From Lachnospiraceae bacterium (GTDB lineage Bacteria > Bacillota > Clostridia > Lachnospirales > Lachnospiraceae), in the NCBI GenBank assembly GCA_017475845.1, contig JAFVEU010000253.1, forward strand, positions 1-22,253: a stretch of 22,253 nucleotides of DNA, written 5' to 3'. Each line of letters starts with the position of its first letter. Position 1 is the first letter of the stretch. A program made the translations under genes and the position numbers. This document shows positions 1 to 8,908 of this stretch, in pieces. Under the pieces are notes generated by a model. It was not told where the DNA came from. It saw only the letters and a program-made list of their open reading frames with translations, and did no database searches.

Positions 1-346
1 ACATGCAGGCCTTTTCACAGAGTGCGGGACAGACCCTTCCCGTAAATTCCGGAAAGTTAGAGGTCTTCATGAGTCTTGTAAAGGCATGATTAAAATGACC
101 CCGGTACAGCTCGTCATTCCACTCGGGGATCAGATTATGAAGAGGACAGCCGGTGACCATTCCCGACAGCTCCACAGCTGACTGGCAGAAGGGAACTCCG
201 CAGTCCATGCATCTTGCCGCCTGCTCCATCCTCTCCCCGGCTCCCAGGGGCTTATGGAATTCATCAAAGTTTCCGATCCTTTCTTCCGGTGGAACATCCT
301 TATTGTTTTTTCTGCCATATTCCAAAAATCCGGTATCTTTACCCAT
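1..346 (-). CDS. gltD: Glutamate synthase small subunit, N-terminal part (cut by window edge)
   Basis: This is the N-terminal 115 residues of the NADPH-dependent small subunit of glutamate synthase. That subunit passes electrons through FAD and iron-sulfur clusters to GltB for reductive amination of 2-oxoglutarate. The start MGKDTGFLEYGRK is typical of the family. Cysteine groups that normally bind the two [4Fe-4S] clusters are visible: CMDCGVPFC near residues 47-55, a GCPLHN segment, and CPALCEKAC at the cut end. The ATG at 346 follows an AGGGGG ribosome site and lies 12 nt after the gltB stop, so the gene is the last visible member of a glnN-gltB-gltD operon. The FAD and NADPH domains lie outside the window. 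Confidence 0.95.
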   Translation of the reverse strand, partial: MGKDTGFLEYGRKNNKDVPPEERIGNFDEFHKPLGAGERMEQAARCMDCGVPFCQSAVELSGMVTGCPLHNLIPEWNDELYRGHFNHAFTRLMKTSNFPEFTGRVCPALCEKACM

Positions 347-358
347 CTTAACCGCCCC

Positions 359-3300
359 CTACTCTGCCTTTAATTTCTTAAATGCTTCCAGGACCGCGTA
401 TTCCTGGCTCATGCCCTGCTCCTCAAAGTGACTTATGAGGGTGAGCATCTTCTGATAATCCTTTGGTATGATCTTCTTGAAATCCGGAATGTAAGAATTG
501 AAATCCTTAAGGATCTCTTCGGCGAATTCGGATCCCGTTTCCTTTACATAGTCCTCGATTATCTCCCTTAATTCCTCTATATCGTATTTCTCCGTAAGCT
601 CCGAAAGAGAGGCCATATCCTTATTCATCCTTAAGTACAGGGTATGCTCCCGGTCCAGTACGTAGGCGGTTCCGCCGCTCATTCCCGCTGCGAAATTCTT
701 GCCTGTCATACCGAGGATCACTGCCTTTCCTCCGGTCATGTACTCCAGTCCGTGGTCACCGCAGCCCTCGGAAACGGCTATGGCTCCCGAATTCCTTACA
801 CAGAACCGTTCACCCGCAATACCGCAGACATAGGCTTTTCCCGCAGTGGCACCGTAGAGAGCCACATTGCCTATGATGATGTTTTCATGGGACTTATAGG
901 CCGCGTTTTCAGGCGGTGTCACTATGAGCTTTCCTCCGGAAAGCCCCTTTCCGAAGCCGTCATTTGCGTCACCCTTAAGCCTTATCGTTACTCCCTTCGG
1001 GAGGAATGCACCGAAGGACTGGCCTCCGCCACCCCTTGCTTCCACCGTGAAGGAGTCCTCGGGAAGGGTATTCTTATAATCCCCGGTGATCCTGCTTCCC
1101 AAAAGGGTTCCGAAGCTTCTGTCCGTACTGGATACCGATACCTCTATACCGGTCTTTCCGTTCCTGTTCTTTTTGAATTCTTCATAGGCGGGTATGAGGA
1201 CTCTCTTATCCAAAGTCTTTTCAAGGCCGAAATCGTAGATGTCCGCCTTATCGAAATGGCTCTTTTCCCTTCCGGCGTAGCCCTCTGTCAGGATCTTTGA
1301 AAGATCGGCCGTGGAACCGCAGCGTGCCATGGGGATATCCCTCTTTTTAAGGCAGTCTGTCCTGCCCACCATATCCTCTATCTTCCTGAAACCGAGCTCG
1401 CTCATGATCTCTCTCAGCTCTCTTGCTATGAACCTGAAGAAATTCACAACGTGCTCCGGCTTTCCTTTAAAGCGCTTCCTCAAAGTCTCATTCTGGGTGG
1501 CAATACCCACAGGACAGCTGTCCTTCGAGCATACCCGCATCATCATGCAGCCCATGCAGACTAAGGGAGCAGTGGCAAATCCGAATTCCTCCGCCCCAAG
1601 GAGAGCGGCTATGGCCACATCCCGTCCGGTCATCAGCTTTCCGTCGGTCTCAAGTACCACGCGGCTTCTGAGACCGTTGTCAAGGAGACACTGATGTGCT
1701 TCCGAAAGTCCCAGCTCCCAGGGAAGTCCTGCGTGGTGTACCGATGAAGAAGGGGCCGCACCGGTTCCCCCGTCATAGCCGGACACCAGTATCACCCCTG
1801 CACCGGCTTTTGCAACGCCGGATGCAATTGTCCCGACTCCCGCTTCGGACACCAGCTTTACAGATATCCTGGCGTTTTCGTTGGCGTTTTTCAGATCATA
1901 GATAAGCTGTGCCAGATCCTCTATGGAATAGATATCGTGATGGGGCGGGGGTGAGATCAGAGATACTCCCGGAGTCGAAAAACGGATATCCGCAACCCAG
2001 GGGTAGACCTTCTTGCCCGGCAGATGTCCCCCCTCCCCGGGCTTTGCTCCCTGGGCCATCTTTATCTGTATTTCCTTTGCGCTCATTAAGTATTCACCGG
2101 TGACGCCGAAACGGCCCGATGCCACCTGCTTAACGGCACTGTTCTTTTCCGTTCCGAAACGTGCAGGATCCTCTCCGCCCTCACCGGTATTGGATTTTCC
2201 CCCGATACTGTTCATGGCCTGAGCCAGGGTTTCATGGGCTTCCTTAGAGAGAGACCCAAAGGACATGGCACCGGTCTGGAAGCGCTTCATTATCTCCTCT
2301 TCACTTTCCACTTCCTTTAAGGGTACCTTTTTGCCGCAGGGCACAAAGGACATAAGGGCCCTTAAGGTGTGGGGCCTGTCCTCGTTATCCACCAGAGCGG
2401 AGTATTCCTTATATCTCTCATAATCCCCCTCCCTTACCGCTCGCTGCAGGGTGACTATGGTCTTCGGACTGTAGAGATGGTCCTCCATGTCCTCGCCGCT
2501 CCTTAAGGACTGGAAGCCAAAGGAATCCAGCGTAGTGTCCGTGGAAAGGCCCATGGGATCAAAGGCTTTGTCATGCCGGAGTTCCACATCCTCACCTATC
2601 TCATTAATACCGATCCCGCCTGCCCGGCTCAGTATCCCGGTGAAGTATTTCTCCACCATTTCCCCGGAAAGGCCCACTGCCTCAAAGATCTTTGCTGACT
2701 GATAGGACTGGAGGGTGGAAATACCCATCTTCGCAGCTATCTTAACGACACCCTTAAGGATCGCCCTGTTATAGTCTGCAATAGCCGTATGATAGTCCTT
2801 ATCTAGTATTCCCTTGTCGATCAGTTCCGCAATGCATTCATGCGCAAGATAAGGATGCACTGCCCGGGCCCCGAAACCGAGAAGCGTAGCTATCTGATGC
2901 ACATCCCTTGGTTCTCCGCTTTCCAGTATCAGGGAAACCCTGGTACGCCGTTTCGTGCGGACCAGGTGCTGCTCAACGGAGGAAACTGCAAGAAGCGAGG
3001 GGATCGGCATATGGTTTTCATCCACTCCCCTGTCGGAGAGGATCACTATATTGGTGCCCCGGGACACTTCCCTGTCCACCGAGATGTTTAACTGCTCCAG
3101 CGCCCTTTCAAGTGACGTATTCTTGTAGTAAAGAAGTGAGACCCTTTCCGCCCTGAAGCCCGGCTCATTTAGGGCCGCGATCTTCATGAGGTCCACTCCC
3201 GTGAGAATGGGGTTATTCACCTCAAGCACACGGCAGTTACCGCTTTTCTCACTTAACAGATTTCCGTCAGAACCGATGTAAACCGTGGTGTCCGTAACTA

Positions 3301-4864
3301 TCTTCTCCCTCAGGGAATCAATGGGAGGATTGGTAACCTGGGCAAAAAGCTGTTTAAAATAGCAGAAAAGCGGCTGATGATGCCCCGACAGCATTGCGAG
3401 AGGTATGTCGGTACCCATTGATACCGTTGGCTCCACCCCGTCTGCCGCCATAGGCATGATCTGCTTTTTCACGTCCTCATAATTGTAGCCGAAGACCTTA
3501 TAAAGCCTGTCTCTGGTAGCCTGATCATGAGTGCGGATCTTTTTATTAGGTATGTTCAGCTTCTCCAGATGCAGGAGGTTTCCGTCCAGCCACTCGCCGT
3601 AGGGGCAGGCTCCGGAATACTTCTCCTTGCATTCCCCGTCGGAGATTATCCTTCCCTCTATGGTGTCTATAAGGAGCATATGTCCGGGAGAGAGCCTTGA
3701 TTTCTTAAGGATATTCTCCTCCGGTATATCAAGCACCCCCACTTCGGAGGATAATATCAGCCTGTTATCCTTTGTTACATAATATCTGGAGGGGCGGAGC
3801 CCGTTCCGGTCCAGGGTGGCACCAAAGATCTCGCCGTCAGTGAACATCACTGCCGCCGGACCGTCCCAGGGCTCCATCATCGTAGCGTAGTAGTGGTAAA
3901 AATCCTTTCTCTTCTGATCCATGAAATCATTGTGCTTCCATGGTTCGGGAATGGTTATCATCATTGCAAGGGGCAGATCCAGCCCGTTCATATAGAGGAA
4001 TTCCAGAGTGTTGTCCAGCATGGCTGAATCGGAACCGGATGAGGCTATGACGGGATAGACCTTGCTGAGATCGTCCTCCATCACTCCTGAAGACATGGTC
4101 TCCTCCCTGGCGAGCATCCTGTCCGCGTTACCCTTTATGGTATTGATCTCTCCGTTATGGGCTATCATCCTGTAGGGATGAGCTCTCTGCCAGGAGGGCG
4201 TCGTATTGGTGGAAAAACGGCTGTGCACCATGGCAATAGCAGTCTTATAGCTCTTTGACTTCAGATCCTCGTAGAAATTCCGGAGCTGTCCCACAAGAAA
4301 CATGCCCTTGTAAACTATGGTCCTTGACGAGAAGGAGCAGATATAGGTATCCTCCGAAGACTTCTCATATTCCCTTCTCAGACAGTAGAGCTTTCTGTCG
4401 AAGTCAATACCCCTTTCCACATCCTCGGGCCTCTCAATAAAGCACTGGCTGATATGGGGCATGCAGTTCCTTGCGGTCTCTCCAAGGATCTCGGGATGTG
4501 TTTCCACATCCCTCCATCCCAGAACCTTCAATCCTTCCTTTTCCGCTATGACCTCCAGCATCCTTTTCGCGAACATCCGCTTCATGGCATCCTGAGGCAG
4601 GAAGAACATTCCTATACCGTAATCCCCCGCTTTTTTCAGGGTGATCCCGCTTTTCTCCGCGGTCTTTTTGAAAAAGTCATGAGATATCCGGGTCAGTATC
4701 CCCACGCCGTCTCCGACCTTTCCGCTGGCATCCTTTCCTGCTCTGTGTTCCAGCTTTTCCACTATGGAAAGTGCGTCATCCAGAACGCGGTGATCCGCCT
4801 TTCCGTTTATGTTTATGACTGCTCCTATGCCGCAGGCATCATGCTCTGCTTTCCAGCTATCCAT
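359..4864 (-). CDS. gltB: Glutamate synthase large subunit
   Basis: This 1501-residue protein is the alpha subunit of bacterial glutamate synthase (GOGAT). It hydrolyses glutamine and channels the ammonia to 2-oxoglutarate, giving glutamate. The class II amidotransferase nucleophile is Cys11 in HDACGIG, so the cleaved propeptide would be only about 10 residues. The central and FMN-binding domains follow (KPGEGGHLPGKK, GYDGGTGAAPSS). The [3Fe-4S] cysteines are at about 1106, 1112 and 1117 in GCMMMRVCSKDSCPVG. The C-terminal GXGXG beta-helix begins near GGGGQSFGAF. The length is normal for the family and the gene is intact. The ATG at 4864 has AAGGAG upstream and starts 19 nt after the glnN stop, so it is probably cotranscribed with glnN and gltD. 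Confidence 0.98.
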   Translation of the reverse strand: MDSWKAEHDACGIGAVININGKADHRVLDDALSIVEKLEHRAGKDASGKVGDGVGILTRISHDFFKKTAEKSGITLKKAGDYGIGMFFLPQDAMKRMFAKRMLEVIAEKEGLKVLGWRDVETHPEILGETARNCMPHISQCFIERPEDVERGIDFDRKLYCLRREYEKSSEDTYICSFSSRTIVYKGMFLVGQLRNFYEDLKSKSYKTAIAMVHSRFSTNTTPSWQRAHPYRMIAHNGEINTIKGNADRMLAREETMSSGVMEDDLSKVYPVIASSGSDSAMLDNTLEFLYMNGLDLPLAMMITIPEPWKHNDFMDQKRKDFYHYYATMMEPWDGPAAVMFTDGEIFGATLDRNGLRPSRYYVTKDNRLILSSEVGVLDIPEENILKKSRLSPGHMLLIDTIEGRIISDGECKEKYSGACPYGEWLDGNLLHLEKLNIPNKKIRTHDQATRDRLYKVFGYNYEDVKKQIMPMAADGVEPTVSMGTDIPLAMLSGHHQPLFCYFKQLFAQVTNPPIDSLREKIVTDTTVYIGSDGNLLSEKSGNCRVLEVNNPILTGVDLMKIAALNEPGFRAERVSLLYYKNTSLERALEQLNISVDREVSRGTNIVILSDRGVDENHMPIPSLLAVSSVEQHLVRTKRRTRVSLILESGEPRDVHQIATLLGFGARAVHPYLAHECIAELIDKGILDKDYHTAIADYNRAILKGVVKIAAKMGISTLQSYQSAKIFEAVGLSGEMVEKYFTGILSRAGGIGINEIGEDVELRHDKAFDPMGLSTDTTLDSFGFQSLRSGEDMEDHLYSPKTIVTLQRAVREGDYERYKEYSALVDNEDRPHTLRALMSFVPCGKKVPLKEVESEEEIMKRFQTGAMSFGSLSKEAHETLAQAMNSIGGKSNTGEGGEDPARFGTEKNSAVKQVASGRFGVTGEYLMSAKEIQIKMAQGAKPGEGGHLPGKKVYPWVADIRFSTPGVSLISPPPHHDIYSIEDLAQLIYDLKNANENARISVKLVSEAGVGTIASGVAKAGAGVILVSGYDGGTGAAPSSSVHHAGLPWELGLSEAHQCLLDNGLRSRVVLETDGKLMTGRDVAIAALLGAEEFGFATAPLVCMGCMMMRVCSKDSCPVGIATQNETLRKRFKGKPEHVVNFFRFIARELREIMSELGFRKIEDMVGRTDCLKKRDIPMARCGSTADLSKILTEGYAGREKSHFDKADIYDFGLEKTLDKRVLIPAYEEFKKNRNGKTGIEVSVSSTDRSFGTLLGSRITGDYKNTLPEDSFTVEARGGGGQSFGAFLPKGVTIRLKGDANDGFGKGLSGGKLIVTPPENAAYKSHENIIIGNVALYGATAGKAYVCGIAGERFCVRNSGAIAVSEGCGDHGLEYMTGGKAVILGMTGKNFAAGMSGGTAYVLDREHTLYLRMNKDMASLSELTEKYDIEELREIIEDYVKETGSEFAEEILKDFNSYIPDFKKIIPKDYQKMLTLISHFEEQGMSQEYAVLEAFKKLKAE

Positions 4865-4883
4865 ATCGCCAAAGCTCCTTACC

Positions 4884-6995
4884 TTATGTCAGTGAAAACA
4901 GCATCTCTCCGTAGGTGGGGTAGCTCAGATACTTATCCGGTATCACCGCCTCCGCCTTATCCGCATATTCCCTCAGTTCTTCCATATCCTTAAGCACGGT
5001 ATCCTTGTAATAAACCGCCTGCTTCAGGATGTCCTCCGTAATCTTCTCGGCCTTATCCGTGTCTTCCTTAAGCCTTACAAGAGCCCTGCTCATCCCTCCG
5101 GAAGCCTCCTCCAGAACCTTAAGGATCCCGCTCTCCATAATGCATTCAGCCCCGGGAAGCACTTCCTTCTTCTGGAGCATCTCCTTTGTCAGATCCTTCT
5201 CATAAGCGATGATCCCCTCGGTAAGATCCTTTCTCACCATCTCCTGCATGGTAAGAGCCTCGATATGTACCGATTTGGTATAGTTTTCAAGCAATATCTC
5301 AAACCTGGAATGTATCTCTTCTTTTGTAAAGATCCCGTGCTTTGTAAAAAGTTCAACAGAGCTGTCGGAGATCCAGTAGGGCATTGCATCGGGCAGGGAT
5401 ACCAGATTGGGAAGCCCTCTCCTTTCCGCTTCTCTGACCCATTCCTCGGTATATCCGTTTCCGTTGAAGAGAACCCTCTTATGCTCCGAAAGCACTTCCT
5501 TAAGCACTTCCATGACCTTTTCCTTAAGCCCGTCTTCTTCCGTTCCCTCAAGCTTATCCCCGATCTTCTTTAATTCCTCAGCCACTGCGGTGTTCAGTAC
5601 TATATTTGCATTTGCCACCGATACGGAAGAACCGGGCATACGGAACTCAAATTTGTGTCCTGTAAATGCGAAGGGGGATGTCCTGTTCCGGTCTGTATTG
5701 TCCTTGGTGATATGAGGCAGCACCTTGGCTCCCATTTCCATCTGAACCTTTCCGGATCCCACATATGCATTGCCTTCTTCAACACCCTTAAGAACCTCCG
5801 CCAGTTCATCTCCCACAAAGATCGAAATGATGGCAGGAGGCGCCTCATTTCCGCCCAGTCTGTGGTCATTCCCCGCAGATGCCACGGACAGCCTGAGTAA
5901 AGGTGCGTATTCGTCAACCGCTGCAATGACTGCCATAAGGAACACCAGGAAGGGCAGATTCTCTCCCGGATGCTTTCCAGGATCAAGAAGGTTTAATCCG
6001 GTATCGGTGCATACCGACCAGTTATTGTGCTTTCCGGATCCGTTGATCCCCTCAAAGGGCTTTTCATGTAATAGACAGGCGTAATTATGCTTGTCCGCCA
6101 CCTTTTTCATGACCTCCATGGTAAGCTGGTTATGATCCACCGCCACATTGGCTGTCTCAAATACCGGTGCCAGCTCGTGCTGTGAGGGAGCCACCTCGTT
6201 ATGCTTGGTCTTTACCGGGATACCAAGCTTCCAGAGCTCCTCGTCCAGATCATGCATAAAAGCCGAAACCTTGGGCTTGATGACCCCGAAGTAGTGATCC
6301 TCCATTTCCTGCCCCTTTGTGGCAGGGGCCCCGATAAGGGTCCTTCCGGTAAAGAGCAGGTCCTTTCTCTGCTTGTAATATGCCTTGTCGATAAGGAAGT
6401 ATTCCTGCTCGGAACCAATGGTGGTATTAACCCTCTTTACTCCCTCTATGCCAAGGATCTTAAGTACCTTAATGGCCTCATTTGACAGTGCCTCCATGGA
6501 ACGGAGGAGGGGTGTCTTCTTGTCAAGGGCTTCCCCGCCGTATGAACAGAAGGCTGTGGGGATATAAAGTGAACCGTCCTTTATGAATGCGGGTGAAGAA
6601 GGATCCCATGCCGTATAACCCCTGGCCTCAAAGGTTGCCCTGAGTCCTCCCGAAGGAAAGCTTGATGCATCGGGCTCTCCCCTTACCAGCTCCTTTCCGG
6701 AAAACTCCATGATGATGCTCCCGTCCCCCGAAGGAGAAATGAAGCTGTCATGCTTTTCAGCCGTAAGTCCTGTCATTGGCTGAAACCAGTGTGTGAAATG
6801 GGTGGCACCGTTCTCGATGGCCCATTCCTTCATTACTGCAGCCACGCAGTTAGCCACATCCAGCTCCAGATGCGTACCCTGCTCTATGGTCTTATGCACT
6901 GCCTTATATATATCCCTGGGCAGCCTTTCCCTCATTATCCTGTCACTGAATACCAGACTTCCGTATTCCTCTGTCAGATTTGCAGCTTCCATCAT
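4884..6995 (-). CDS. glnN: Type III glutamine synthetase (GSIII)
   Basis: This 703-residue enzyme makes glutamine from glutamate, ammonium and ATP. The size and motifs are those of GSIII, the long form found in Bacteroidetes, cyanobacteria and Clostridia, not of GSI (about 440 residues). Metal and substrate motifs are present: GSEQEYFLID at 194-203, KHNEVAPSQHE at 264-274, GINGSGKHNNWS at 316-327 and NRTSPFAFTGHKFEFRMPGSS later. No key residue looks missing, so this is probably the working biosynthetic glutamine synthetase of the cluster. Translation starts at ATG 6995 after a GAGGAGG site. The gene heads the glnN-gltB-gltD operon and is preceded by a roughly 265-nt leader with two terminators, which points to regulation by transcription attenuation. 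Confidence 0.97.
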   Translation of the reverse strand: MMEAANLTEEYGSLVFSDRIMRERLPRDIYKAVHKTIEQGTHLELDVANCVAAVMKEWAIENGATHFTHWFQPMTGLTAEKHDSFISPSGDGSIIMEFSGKELVRGEPDASSFPSGGLRATFEARGYTAWDPSSPAFIKDGSLYIPTAFCSYGGEALDKKTPLLRSMEALSNEAIKVLKILGIEGVKRVNTTIGSEQEYFLIDKAYYKQRKDLLFTGRTLIGAPATKGQEMEDHYFGVIKPKVSAFMHDLDEELWKLGIPVKTKHNEVAPSQHELAPVFETANVAVDHNQLTMEVMKKVADKHNYACLLHEKPFEGINGSGKHNNWSVCTDTGLNLLDPGKHPGENLPFLVFLMAVIAAVDEYAPLLRLSVASAGNDHRLGGNEAPPAIISIFVGDELAEVLKGVEEGNAYVGSGKVQMEMGAKVLPHITKDNTDRNRTSPFAFTGHKFEFRMPGSSVSVANANIVLNTAVAEELKKIGDKLEGTEEDGLKEKVMEVLKEVLSEHKRVLFNGNGYTEEWVREAERRGLPNLVSLPDAMPYWISDSSVELFTKHGIFTKEEIHSRFEILLENYTKSVHIEALTMQEMVRKDLTEGIIAYEKDLTKEMLQKKEVLPGAECIMESGILKVLEEASGGMSRALVRLKEDTDKAEKITEDILKQAVYYKDTVLKDMEELREYADKAEAVIPDKYLSYPTYGEMLFSLT

Positions 6996-7051
6996 AATCC
7001 TGTCCTCCTCTTGATCGTTTTATTCGGTTTTTAAGCCTGTATGTCCGGAAC

Positions 7052-7066
7052 CCCGGAGGCTCCGGG
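7052..7066 (-). other. Short GC-rich hairpin in glnN leader
   Basis: The sequence CCCGGA-GCC-TCCGGG is a perfect 6-bp stem with a 3-nt loop. It lies between the second leader terminator and the glnN ribosome site and has no U-tract. It may insulate or stabilise the processed 5' end. Its function is unknown. Confidence 0.5.
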
Positions 7067-7069
7067 CAT

Positions 7070-7130
7070 AAAAAAAGCAGCGAAGGGAGATGGTTTGCGG
7101 GTAATTCCCACAGTACTCCTTTGCACTGCT
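7070..7130 (-). terminator. Second intrinsic terminator in the glnN leader (T2)
   Basis: On the minus strand, AGCAGUGCAAAGGAG pairs with CUCCCUUCGCUGCU, with a few single-base bulges. The arms enclose a loop of about 26 nt that holds its own GUGGG/CCCGC stem. Seven U residues follow directly. It lies about 75 nt before the glnN start, so it would block transcription into glnN unless disrupted. Its 5' arm contains the left half and loop of the hexaloop hairpin at 7111-7128. Confidence 0.7.
7111..7128 (-). promoter_or_regulatory. Hexaloop hairpin, candidate antiterminator for T2
   Basis: CAGUGC-AAAGGA-GUACUG forms six pairs (one G-U) closing a six-base loop with A at position 1 and G at position 4. 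That is the loop signature known for ANTAR-protein RNA targets. It cannot form together with terminator T2, because its left arm and loop are the T2 5' arm. Immediately upstream is the hairpin at 7132-7152. Confidence 0.55.
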
Positions 7131-7209
7131 TAGATCCAAAACGCCGGGATCTTCATACGCCGCCTGCGGTTTAGCAAGCGACTGTAGTGAATAGTCACGA
7201 TCCGGCTGC
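7131..7209 (-). promoter_or_regulatory. Structured leader segment between the two glnN terminators
   Basis: Three further stem-loops can be drawn on the minus strand. One is a 9-bp stem, GUCGCUUGC with GCAGGCGGC, closing the hexaloop UAAACC (7159-7182). One is AGAUCC with GGAUCU around a 9-nt loop (7132-7152). The third is a small GUGA/UCAC hairpin at about 7187-7198. I recognise no known riboswitch class, and the T-box core motif is absent. It may be spacing structure or an undescribed sensing element. Confidence 0.4.
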
Positions 7210-7247
7210 AAAAGAAAAAGCGCCTTTGAGATCATCCTCAAAGACGC
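7210..7247 (-). terminator. First intrinsic terminator in the glnN leader (T1)
   Basis: GCGUCUUUGAG pairs fully (one G-U) with CUCAAAGGCGC around the loop GAUGAU, an 11-bp stem. A U-rich tract follows (UUUUUCUUUU). It sits about 15-40 nt after the predicted transcription start, so it is a promoter-proximal attenuator. It would also stop read-through from pyrG. Confidence 0.85.
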
Positions 7248-7257
7248 CCTTGTCTTT
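7240..7257 (-). promoter_or_regulatory. Hexaloop hairpin, candidate antiterminator for T1
   Basis: AAAGAC-AAGGGC-GUCUUU is a perfect 6-bp stem with a six-base loop carrying A1 and G4. Its right arm is part of the T1 5' arm, so the two structures exclude each other. Directly adjacent is the tip of T1, GAG-GAUGAU-CUC, a second hexaloop. The tandem arrangement resembles the two-hairpin ANTAR target, although loop 2 starts with G rather than A. Confidence 0.6.
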
Positions 7258-7267
7258 ATGTTTTGGG

Positions 7268-7296
7268 ATTCTACAACATGTTTTTTTGTTTGTCAA
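7268..7296 (-). promoter_or_regulatory. Sigma-A-type promoter of glnN-gltB-gltD
   Basis: TTGACA (7291-7296) and TAGAAT (7268-7273) are separated by 17 nt on the minus strand. This is an almost perfect housekeeping promoter. The predicted start is near 7261. It lies entirely in the pyrG-glnN gap, so the glnN operon has its own transcription start. Confidence 0.88.
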
Positions 7297-7309
7297 CAGG
7301 AAAAATGCA

Positions 7310-8908
7310 TCAGCCGGCTCCCAGGGCAGCCCCGATAAAGCCCCTGAAGAGGGGATGAGGGTTATTGGGCCTGGATCTGAATTCAGGATGGGCCTGGGTG
7401 GCAAGGAACCAGGGGTGGTCCGGCAGCTCCATCATCTCCACTATCCTGCCGTCCGGAGAAGTGCCGGAAATCTTTATCCCGGCCTTTGCAAGCTCTTCCC
7501 TGTAATCATTATTCACCTCATATCTGTGACGGTGGCGCTCGCTAATCTTTTCACTGCCGTATAGCTCATAAGCCTTTGAACTCTTATCCAGCACACAGGG
7601 ATAGGCTCCTAGACGAAGAGTCCCTCCCAGATCCTTAAGTCCTTCCTTTTCGGGCATTATGTGTATGAGGGGATGGGTGGTTTCCGGATCCTGCTCCGTG
7701 GAATTAGCGTCCCCGTATTTGAGCACATTCCTGGCAAACTCCACTATGGCGAGCTGCATCCCAAGACAGAGCCCCAGATATGGAAGCTTATTCTCCCTTG
7801 CATATCTTATGGCGGTGAGCATCCCGTCTATGCCGCGGTGTCCGAAGCCTCCCGGCACGATGAGTCCGTCCATGCCCTTAAGCTCCCCGGCCACATTTTC
7901 CTCCGTGATATCCTCGGAGGATATCCACTTTATCCGGACCTCCGCTCTTTTTTCGGCACCGGCGTGCTTAAGGGCCTCCACCACGCTTATGTATGAATCG
8001 TGCAGCGCCACATATTTCCCCACCAGGGCAATGTTCACGGCTCTCTCCGGATTCAGCATCCTGTCCACCATATCCGACCATTCCTTTAAGTCGGGTTTAT
8101 TGTTTGCAAGCCCCAGGGCTTCGCATACATCATCCGCCAGATGCTCTTCTTCAAGGGCAAGAGGCGCCGCATATACGGTGGGGAGGTTTAAGTTCTGTAT
8201 CACGTTCTTTTTCGGTACGTTGCAGAAAAGGGATATCTTCTCGCGAAGGTCGTCATCCAGGGGTTTCTCCGTACGGCTCACGATGATATCCGGCATGATA
8301 CCGAGGCTCTGAAGCTCCCTGACACTGGCCTGGGTGGGCTTGGTCTTAAGCTCCCCGGAAGCATGGAGATAGGGTATAAGTGTCACATGTATAAGGATCA
8401 CGTTTTCATGTCCCATATCATGCCTGAACTGCCTGATGGCTTCGATAAAAGGCTGGCTTTCTATATCTCCCACGGTACCGCCCACTTCTATGATGGCAAC
8501 ACGGGTCTCTTCTCCCTCATCCCGGTAGAATCTGCTCTTTATCTCATTTGTGATATGGGGGATGACCTGAACCGTGCCTCCGCCGTATTCCCCCCGCCTT
8601 TCCTTATTGAGCACGGACCAGTAGATCTTTCCCGTGGTCACATTGCTCTTTTTATCCAGTTCTTCGTCGATAAATCTTTCATAGTGCCCAAGATCCAGAT
8701 CAGTCTCCGTCCCGTCCTCGGTCACAAAGACCTCCCCGTGCTGTACCGGGTTCATGGTACCGGGATCGATATTGATATAGGGGTCAAACTTCTGTATGGT
8801 GACCCTGTAACCTCTTTCCTTCAGAAGACGTCCAAGGGACGCGGCCGTGATGCCCTTTCCGAGACCTGATACCACTCCGCCTGTTACAAAAATATACTTT
8901 ACTGACAT
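7310..8908 (-). CDS. pyrG: CTP synthase
   Basis: This 532-residue enzyme converts UTP to CTP using ATP and glutamine. The N-terminal synthetase domain begins MSVKYIFVTGGVVSGLGKG, with its P-loop, and continues with FDPYINIDPGTMNPVQHGEV. The C-terminal class I glutamine amidotransferase domain has nucleophile Cys381 in GLCLGMQ and the His/Glu pair in AHPEF. I place the start at ATG 8908 because the family's MxxKYIFVTGG N-terminus begins there and GGAGAGG lies upstream. Reading further upstream uses a TTG codon without family support. I see no clear promoter in the 95-nt gap after asnB, so the gene may be cotranscribed with it. Confidence 0.97.
   Translation of the reverse strand: MSVKYIFVTGGVVSGLGKGITAASLGRLLKERGYRVTIQKFDPYINIDPGTMNPVQHGEVFVTEDGTETDLDLGHYERFIDEELDKKSNVTTGKIYWSVLNKERRGEYGGGTVQVIPHITNEIKSRFYRDEGEETRVAIIEVGGTVGDIESQPFIEAIRQFRHDMGHENVILIHVTLIPYLHASGELKTKPTQASVRELQSLGIMPDIIVSRTEKPLDDDLREKISLFCNVPKKNVIQNLNLPTVYAAPLALEEEHLADDVCEALGLANNKPDLKEWSDMVDRMLNPERAVNIALVGKYVALHDSYISVVEALKHAGAEKRAEVRIKWISSEDITEENVAGELKGMDGLIVPGGFGHRGIDGMLTAIRYARENKLPYLGLCLGMQLAIVEFARNVLKYGDANSTEQDPETTHPLIHIMPEKEGLKDLGGTLRLGAYPCVLDKSSKAYELYGSEKISERHRHRYEVNNDYREELAKAGIKISGTSPDGRIVEMMELPDHPWFLATQAHPEFRSRPNNPHPLFRGFIGAALGAG

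Noticed and set aside
644..1300. Long plus-strand open frame opposite gltB
   Set aside because: It is fully antisense to conserved gltB coding sequence, has no ribosome site or family resemblance, and is explained by codon bias of gltB.
7020..7241. Minus-strand open frame of 73 codons in the glnN leader
   Set aside because: It begins with a TTG inside a terminator stem, has no ribosome site, and crosses both leader terminators. The RNA structures explain the sequence better.
7070..7260. Glutamine, T-box, glycine or c-di-GMP riboswitch, or 6S RNA, in the glnN leader
   Set aside because: None of the conserved cores I know could be found, for example no T-box UGGNACC. The 6S idea rests only on weak closing pairs. 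It is left as unassigned structure.
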